Assembly: GCA_938030585.1 (NCBI GenBank) | Contig: CALHIA010000046.1 | Span: 1 to 8,540, forward strand | DNA: 8,540 nucleotides | Reading direction: 5' to 3' | Source: an uncultured Candidatus Saccharibacteria bacterium | GTDB lineage: Bacteria; Patescibacteriota; Saccharimonadia; Saccharimonadales; Saccharimonadaceae | Part shown: positions 5,824-8,540 of the stretch, in pieces | How positions within the stretch are numbered: position 1 is the stretch's first letter | Layout of the letters: every line of letters starts with the position of its first letter | Translations under genes and position numbers: made by a program | The notes under the pieces: generated by a model | The model's database searches: none | The model's input: only the letters and a program-made list of their open reading frames with translations | What the model was told of the DNA's origin: nothing

Positions 5824-6321
5824 TTATGCGATTGGGATGCGGATAGGTGCTTCGGTCTTTTCTTTTTCGAAAGAAATGGTGAGCACGCCGTCTTTTAATT
5901 CTGCCTTTACGCTACCTTCGTCTTCGCGAACTTGGACTGGAAGGGCGATTGTACGAGAAAATTCTCCCCAATAACACTCTTGGATGTGCCAACGAGTGGT
6001 TTGTTCATCTTCACCGCCGCTAAGGACGCCGGAGATGGTTAAGATATTGTCAGAAATGGTAACATCGAGGTCCCCTTTGGAGATGCCTGCGGTGCGAGCT
6101 TTGACAACTAACTTGTCGGCAGTTTCGTATACATCCACTGCTAATTGTCCTGGAAAATCACCAGGTTCTTCTTCCCACGCCTCTGGATCTTCTTCTGCTG
6201 GAAGTGGACTCGGTTGTTCTTCTAGAGCTGAAACTGGTTCAGGATCTAGGCCATCATTATCCAGAAAAGCGGCCGCGAGTTCATCTTCCATAAGCATGTC
6301 TTCGTCATTAGTACGAGCCAT
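5824..6321 (-). CDS. Hsp20-family small heat-shock protein (165 aa)
   Basis: This is a small ATP-independent chaperone that would bind unfolding proteins in the cytoplasm as an oligomer. The alpha-crystallin domain spans about residues 58-153: it begins LAVDVYETADKLVVKARTAG, has an inner strand block ISDNILTISG, then WGEFSRTIALP, and the family G-x-L signature as GVL at 145-147. The C-terminal IPI (162-164) matches the I-x-I oligomer contact motif. The N-terminus (1-57) is unusually acidic and Pro/Glu-rich rather than hydrophobic. GGAGG (6336-6332) lies 10 bp before the ATG and a good promoter lies upstream at 6387-6359. It is transcribed away from comF and convergently with the pilin series. 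It has no evident link to secretion; a stress role is the default reading. Confidence 0.92.
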   Translation of the reverse strand: MARTNDEDMLMEDELAAAFLDNDGLDPEPVSALEEQPSPLPAEEDPEAWEEEPGDFPGQLAVDVYETADKLVVKARTAGISKGDLDVTISDNILTISGVLSGGEDEQTTRWHIQECYWGEFSRTIALPVQVREDEGSVKAELKDGVLTISFEKEKTEAPIRIPIA

Positions 6322-6358
6322 TGCTTGTATTCCTCCACATTAACTATTGTTCTTAACT

Positions 6359-6387
6359 ATTATAAGAGTGGTTATGGTAAAAATCAA
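6359..6387 (-). promoter_or_regulatory. Vegetative-type promoter of hsp20
   Basis: On the minus strand TTGATT (6387-6382), a 17-bp spacer and a perfect TATAAT (6364-6359) make the best -35/-10 pair in the window. The start would be near 6352, with GGAGG at 6336-6332 in the leader. The -35 box overlaps the first codons of comF. No CIRCE-type inverted repeat is seen, so heat control is not shown. Confidence 0.7.
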
Positions 6388-7156
6388 GAGTAAACAGCTT
6401 TATCGTGTAAAAATTACAATAGAAAAATTTATTTTAGACATGGTTTTACCAAACAGATGTGTGCGATGCCAGAGAGAGGGCGGGATTTTTTGTGACCGTT
6501 GTAAAAAATATATAAGCATAATCAATCCGGGCTATGTGATGAATGATATGTATGGGTTTGAAAAATTATTGGTAGCAGGACTGAAAGAGGGGTGGTTTGA
6601 AAGGATGGTGCGAGACTTTAAATATAAGGGGAGGCGAGATTATGGAGAGTTTTTGGCGGAGAAATTGGGGGAGGTGATTTTAGGTGAAGTTAAGAGAATG
6701 AGATTTGGTGATGAGCTGAGCAATAAGTCGGGTGAGGTAACGTGCGGCGTGTTGAGAAAGGTAGAGACTGAGATAAAAGAGATTAGACAAATTGTTTTAG
6801 TTCCCTTGCCAACGATTCGAAAACATATTCGAGAAAGAGGATTCGATCATACTTTGAGATTATGTTTTGAACTAGAGGAATTTTTACAGAAAAGATTTGA
6901 TGATTTGGGGGTGAGTGTAGAATATCAGAGTCTGTTAGTTAGAAAAAATAAGACAGTGCAGGTGGGTAAAGAAAAGAAAGAGCGTGTGAAGCAGGCGGAG
7001 AAAGCGTATGGAATTTGTGAAGGGGTAGAAATTGAGAATAAGACGCTCTATATATTGGTGGACGATGTGACGACGACGGGTGCTTCCCTTGCGGCAGCGA
7101 AAAAAATACTGCAGGCCGATCGAGTATGGGCTGCAGTATTAATGAAAGAACGTTAA
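6374..7156 (+). CDS. comF: ComF-family phosphoribosyltransferase (260 aa)
   Basis: ComF proteins are type I phosphoribosyltransferase-fold proteins required for DNA uptake in some competent bacteria; their exact reaction is unsettled. A zinc-ribbon-like motif lies at the N-terminus (VLPNRCVRCQ...FCDRC, Cys29, 32, 40, 43). MVRDFKYKGRRDYG (78-91) and VPLPTIRKHIRERGFDHT (143-160) are typical ComF blocks. The PRPP-binding loop is VDDVTTTGAS (229-238). The length is near the family norm with a charged insertion around 105-138. The ATG at 6374 has AAGAG 5 bp upstream; a TTG in frame at 6347 would add nine residues but sits in the divergent promoter and has no ribosome binding site. The stop codon abuts the stop of the convergent pilin P7. 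Location between pilin genes hints at a DNA-uptake link, but comF is also common alone. Confidence 0.9.
   Translation: MVKIKSKQLYRVKITIEKFILDMVLPNRCVRCQREGGIFCDRCKKYISIINPGYVMNDMYGFEKLLVAGLKEGWFERMVRDFKYKGRRDYGEFLAEKLGEVILGEVKRMRFGDELSNKSGEVTCGVLRKVETEIKEIRQIVLVPLPTIRKHIRERGFDHTLRLCFELEEFLQKRFDDLGVSVEYQSLLVRKNKTVQVGKEKKERVKQAEKAYGICEGVEIENKTLYILVDDVTTTGASLAAAKKILQADRVWAAVLMKER
7100..7140 (-). terminator. Terminator of pilin P7 inside the comF coding region
   Basis: AATACTGCAG (7105-7114) and CTGCAGTATT (7131-7140) form a perfect 10-bp stem with a 16-nt loop. On the minus strand the stem is followed by a T tract (complement of the A run at 7100-7106). It lies 17 bp past the P7 stop and codes for the last residues of comF on the other strand. 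On the plus strand no T tract follows, so it should act only on the P7 transcript. Confidence 0.7.
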
Positions 7157-7549
7157 TTAGTTGGTGGTACCGACACCGATTACGGAGTTGAGGACGAAAT
7201 GAACGATGGCGTAAGCGAGCATAGAGATAATGAGGCCGATAATGGCATAAAGAATGGTGTTTTTAGCGTCTGTAACCTTTTTAGAGTCACCGCCAGAGAG
7301 AATATAACGAAGGCCACCGTAAACCAACATAATAACTGAGATGAGGCCGACGATGAGTAATACGGTGTTGGTAATGCGGCTGAAAACACCATTGTCGCCG
7401 ATGAGTTCAGTAGGCATACCGTCAGCACGGGCAGCATTTGCACCTTCTTGGACACTAGTAGCAGAAGCTAGAAGACGGCTAGAAAAAAGGCAGGCAAAAG
7501 CACCAAGGCCGGTAAAAGTTTGTGTAATAATTTTGGTAATTTTTTTCAT
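7157..7549 (-). CDS. VirB2-like T4SS pilin paralog P7, solitary copy (130 aa)
   Basis: The signal peptide is about residues 1-30 (MKKITK, cut near ASA). The exported segment is short (TSVQEGANAARADGMPTELIG) and has no cysteine. TM1 is near 59-83 (VLLIVGLISVIMLVYGGLRY), the loop is SGGDSKKVTDAKNTI (85-99; Ser replaces Pro of GDP), and TM2 is near 100-123 (LYAIIGLIISMLAYAIVHFVL). This form, with GANAAR-type exported segment and AKNTILYAIIGL, is in my judgement the most standard CPR T4SS pilin type, more so than P1-P6. It is separate from the array, on the other strand, with its own promoter and a terminator inside comF. It may be the ancestral or constitutive pilin, or a subunit of a different fibre; the sequence alone does not decide. 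Confidence 0.85.
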   Translation of the reverse strand: MKKITKIITQTFTGLGAFACLFSSRLLASATSVQEGANAARADGMPTELIGDNGVFSRITNTVLLIVGLISVIMLVYGGLRYILSGGDSKKVTDAKNTILYAIIGLIISMLAYAIVHFVLNSVIGVGTTN

Positions 7550-7585
7550 GAAATATAGAATCTCGCGGTTAAATTCGACAATATT

Positions 7586-7613
7586 ATTTTAACACAGATA
7601 TGTGAAAAAGCAA
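7586..7613 (-). promoter_or_regulatory. Promoter of pilin P7
   Basis: On the minus strand TTGCTT (7613-7608), a 16-bp spacer and TAAAAT (7591-7586) preceded by TGT give an extended -10 promoter. The start would be near 7579, leaving a leader of about 30 nt. The leader has only a weak GAGA and no clear Shine-Dalgarno. Confidence 0.5.
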
Positions 7614-7661
7614 CGAAAAGTGGGGTTAATAGAGATATTTGAGGAATATTTGGAAAAACTA

Positions 7662-7690
7662 TTAGAGATGTGGCGAATTTATGATAAGAT
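7662..7690 (+). promoter_or_regulatory. Promoter of tRNA-Ser
   Basis: TTAGAG (7662-7667), a 17-bp spacer and TAAGAT (7685-7690) preceded by TGA lie directly upstream of the tRNA, with the -10 box ending 10 bp before its 5' end. Both hexamers are imperfect, and the TG extension fits the other promoters here. Confidence 0.45.
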
Positions 7691-7700
7691 AGAGTTAGAC

Positions 7701-7793
7701 GGAGAGTTACCCAAGTGGCTGAAGGGGGCGGTTTGCTAAATCGCTAGTGTGGGGAGACCTGCAGCGGGAGTTCGAATCTCCCACTCTCCGCCA
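7701..7793 (+). tRNA. tRNA-Ser (anticodon GCT)
   Basis: A 7-bp acceptor stem (GGAGAGT at 7701-7707 with ACTCTCC at 7783-7789), discriminator G and an encoded CCA (7791-7793) are visible. The anticodon stem GCGGT/ATCGC closes the loop TTGCTAA, giving anticodon GCT, which reads AGC and AGT serine codons. The T arm is GGGAG-TTCGAAT-CTCCC. The long variable arm expected of a type II serine tRNA lies between the anticodon and T arms. All parts are intact, so this copy should be functional. Confidence 0.95.
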
Positions 7794-7800
7794 TTACATG
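7773..7800 (+). repeat. Direct repeat copy 1: tRNA-Ser 3' end plus flank
   Basis: This 28-bp segment covers the T-loop/3' acceptor end of the tRNA, the CCA and 7 bp of downstream flank. It matches 7932-7959 at 27 of 28 positions, the only difference being T7795 versus A7954. Confidence 0.9.
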
Positions 7801-7811
7801 ACGTCGATTGG

Positions 7812-7835
7812 AAAAGATCCTTGAAAGGGTCTTTT
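7812..7835 (+). terminator. Terminator of tRNA-Ser
   Basis: AAAAGATCC (7812-7820) pairs with GGGTCTTTT (7827-7835) with one T-G wobble and a 6-nt loop, 18 bp after the tRNA. The stem ends in TTTT followed by ATTATT. Confidence 0.75.
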
Positions 7836-7864
7836 ATTATTCTAAAAATTCTTTTTAGAATAAT
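7836..7864. repeat. Perfect 13-bp inverted repeat
   Basis: ATTATTCTAAAAA and TTTTTAGAATAAT are perfect reverse complements around a 3-nt loop. The hairpin begins at the base after the tRNA terminator and could serve as a back-up stop or RNA end protector, or be a fold at the edge of the duplicated segment. Confidence 0.8.
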
Positions 7865-7931
7865 GTGATTCTCTGTCTTCTGTGTCGTCGTCTCAAAAAT
7901 GCAAGCACTTTTTCGAACTCCTCCTTGAAGG

Positions 7932-7959
7932 CGAATCTCCCACTCTCCGCCATAACATG
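7932..7959 (+). repeat. Direct repeat copy 2: orphan tRNA-Ser 3' end
   Basis: This is the second copy of the tRNA-Ser 3' segment (27 of 28 identical), 159 bp downstream of the first. No tRNA body precedes it, so it is not a gene. An intact tRNA followed by an orphan copy of its 3' end is the pattern left by tyrosine-recombinase integration into a tRNA gene, or by an incomplete tRNA duplication. The intervening 131 bp holds no integrase or gene. Confidence 0.85.
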
Positions 7960-7966
7960 TTATAAT
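7958..7966 (+). promoter_or_regulatory. Extended -10 promoter of the two-TM protein gene
   Basis: TGTTATAAT has a perfect hexamer at 7961-7966 and its TG falls at the last two bases of the orphan tRNA 3' repeat. AACAT/ATGTT arms (7954-7958 and 7965-7969) surround it. The start would be near 7973 with AAAAGG at 7977-7982 before the ATG. Confidence 0.65.
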
Positions 7967-7989
7967 GTTAATAGTTAAAAGGTGCTAAT

Positions 7990-8451
7990 ATGGACGAAAA
8001 AATTGTAAAGTGGGAAGGCGAAGAATATATTTCACATAATAATGGTGCGGGGTGGTATGTGGGGCTATTTTCAGTGACCTTGGTTTTGAGTTTGCTTTCA
8101 TTCTATTTACAGTGGTGGACTTTCTTGGCATTGGTGATCGTGTCAGCTTTGACTCTGTTGATTCTAGCAGTGAGGCCAGCCAGAAAAATTTCCTATACTC
8201 TAACCGATAAGGGCTTCACGGAAGGTGATAAATTTTATGCGTTTTCTGAGTTTAAATCTTTTGGGATTTTACAAGATGATGTACATTTTGCGATTGTTTT
8301 GACACCGAGAAAGCGTTTATCGCCCGCGGTGACGATTTACTTCCCGGAGAATAAGGGCGAAGGAATTGTCGATATGTTTGGGGCAAAATTACCAATGGAG
8401 CCAGTAGAGTTGGATCTATTGGATAAATTAGTAAAGAGATTACGTATTTAG
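7990..8451 (+). CDS. Two-TM membrane protein of unknown function (153 aa)
   Basis: I do not recognise a named family with certainty. The first 18 residues are polar with WEGEEYISHN. Two adjacent hydrophobic segments follow, near 21-40 and 43-61, forming a tight hairpin closed by the basic stretch RPARK. Residues 66-153 are soluble with alternating strands (ISYTLTDKGFTEGDKFYAFSEFKSFGI, then FAIVLTPRKR) and a final basic helix ending LDKLVKRLRI. A TM hairpin followed by a small beta-rich domain resembles bacterial PH-like (bPH2-type) proteins, which I offer as a weak comparison only. AAAAGG lies upstream at usable spacing. It stands alone, with no terminator in the 89 bp left of the window, and its promoter overlaps the duplicated tRNA end. 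Confidence 0.8.
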   Translation: MDEKIVKWEGEEYISHNNGAGWYVGLFSVTLVLSLLSFYLQWWTFLALVIVSALTLLILAVRPARKISYTLTDKGFTEGDKFYAFSEFKSFGILQDDVHFAIVLTPRKRLSPAVTIYFPENKGEGIVDMFGAKLPMEPVELDLLDKLVKRLRI

Positions 8452-8540
8452 TTTAATTTGGTTAATGGAGTGATCTCTCGATTTAATTTGATTGATTTTG
8501 AAAATTTAAAAAATCTAAATTTCAGGGGTACAAATCAAAA

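Noticed and set aside
5984..6343. Plus-strand open frame of 119 codons over hsp20
   Set aside because: A serine-rich product antisense to a clear alpha-crystallin domain; no ribosome binding site.
6347..6373. Upstream TTG start for comF
   Set aside because: Adds nine hydrophobic residues unlike ComF N-termini and lacks a Shine-Dalgarno; the ATG at 6374 has AAGAG at proper spacing.
7894..7915. AAAAATGC/GCACTTTTT hairpin before the orphan tRNA end
   Set aside because: The stem has an internal mismatch and a 2-nt loop, too weak to call.
8452..8540. AT-rich tail of the window with imperfect inverted repeat near 8499-8522
   Set aside because: The pairing needs a bulge, lacks G-C pairs in the core and has no T tract; no gene or clear terminator can be supported in these 89 bases.

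Overview
The window looks like a piece of a Patescibacteria/CPR chromosome, most likely Candidatus Saccharibacteria (TM7) or a close relative. This assignment rests on protein-family recognition: VirB2-like two-TM pilins of the CPR type and a VirB6/TrbL-like membrane protein with a long soluble tail. The AT-rich sequence and small genes also fit. TGA is read as stop: it ends the pilin gene at 4690-5199 in an ATGA overlap, so there is no sign of the UGA-to-glycine code of Gracilibacteria and Absconditabacteria. No 16S rRNA or phylogenetic marker is present, so the lineage call is an inference.

Layout. (1) 1-2698, minus strand: the N-terminal ~899 codons of a very large polytopic membrane protein resembling VirB6/TrbL, cut by the window edge. 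(2) 2699-2819: a divergent promoter region with two identical outward-facing extended -10 elements (TGATATAAT) flanking a perfect 12-bp palindrome at its midpoint. (3) 2820-5603, plus strand: six consecutive small VirB2-like pilin genes (here P1-P6). P1-P3 are closely spaced. P4 has its own promoter and terminator. P5-P6 are translationally coupled and end at a terminator. (4) 5604-5823: a non-coding stretch with two terminators and a possible orphan promoter. (5) 5824-6321, minus strand: an Hsp20-family small heat-shock protein. (6) 6374-7156, plus strand: a ComF-family phosphoribosyltransferase. (7) 7157-7549, minus strand: a seventh pilin (P7), ending flush against comF, with its apparent terminator inside the comF coding region. 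(8) 7701-7793: tRNA-Ser(GCT) with encoded CCA, its terminator, a strong 13-bp hairpin, and a second copy of the tRNA 3' end 159 bp downstream. (9) 7990-8451, plus strand: a small two-TM protein of unknown function.

How the genes work together. The VirB6-like protein and the pilins probably belong to one cell-envelope type IV secretion-like or conjugation-like machine. The pilins share a layout of signal peptide, variable exported N-terminus (with a Cys pair in five of seven), TM1, a basic cytoplasmic loop of GDPxKxxKxK type, then TM2. ComF proteins are linked to DNA uptake in other bacteria, so pilins and comF in one neighbourhood could reflect DNA import or contact with a host cell, but nothing here proves it. 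The ATPases of such a system (VirB4/VirD4 type) are not in the window and could lie beyond position 1.

The most unusual feature is the number and diversity of VirB2-like paralogs at one locus, with signs of different expression for individual members.
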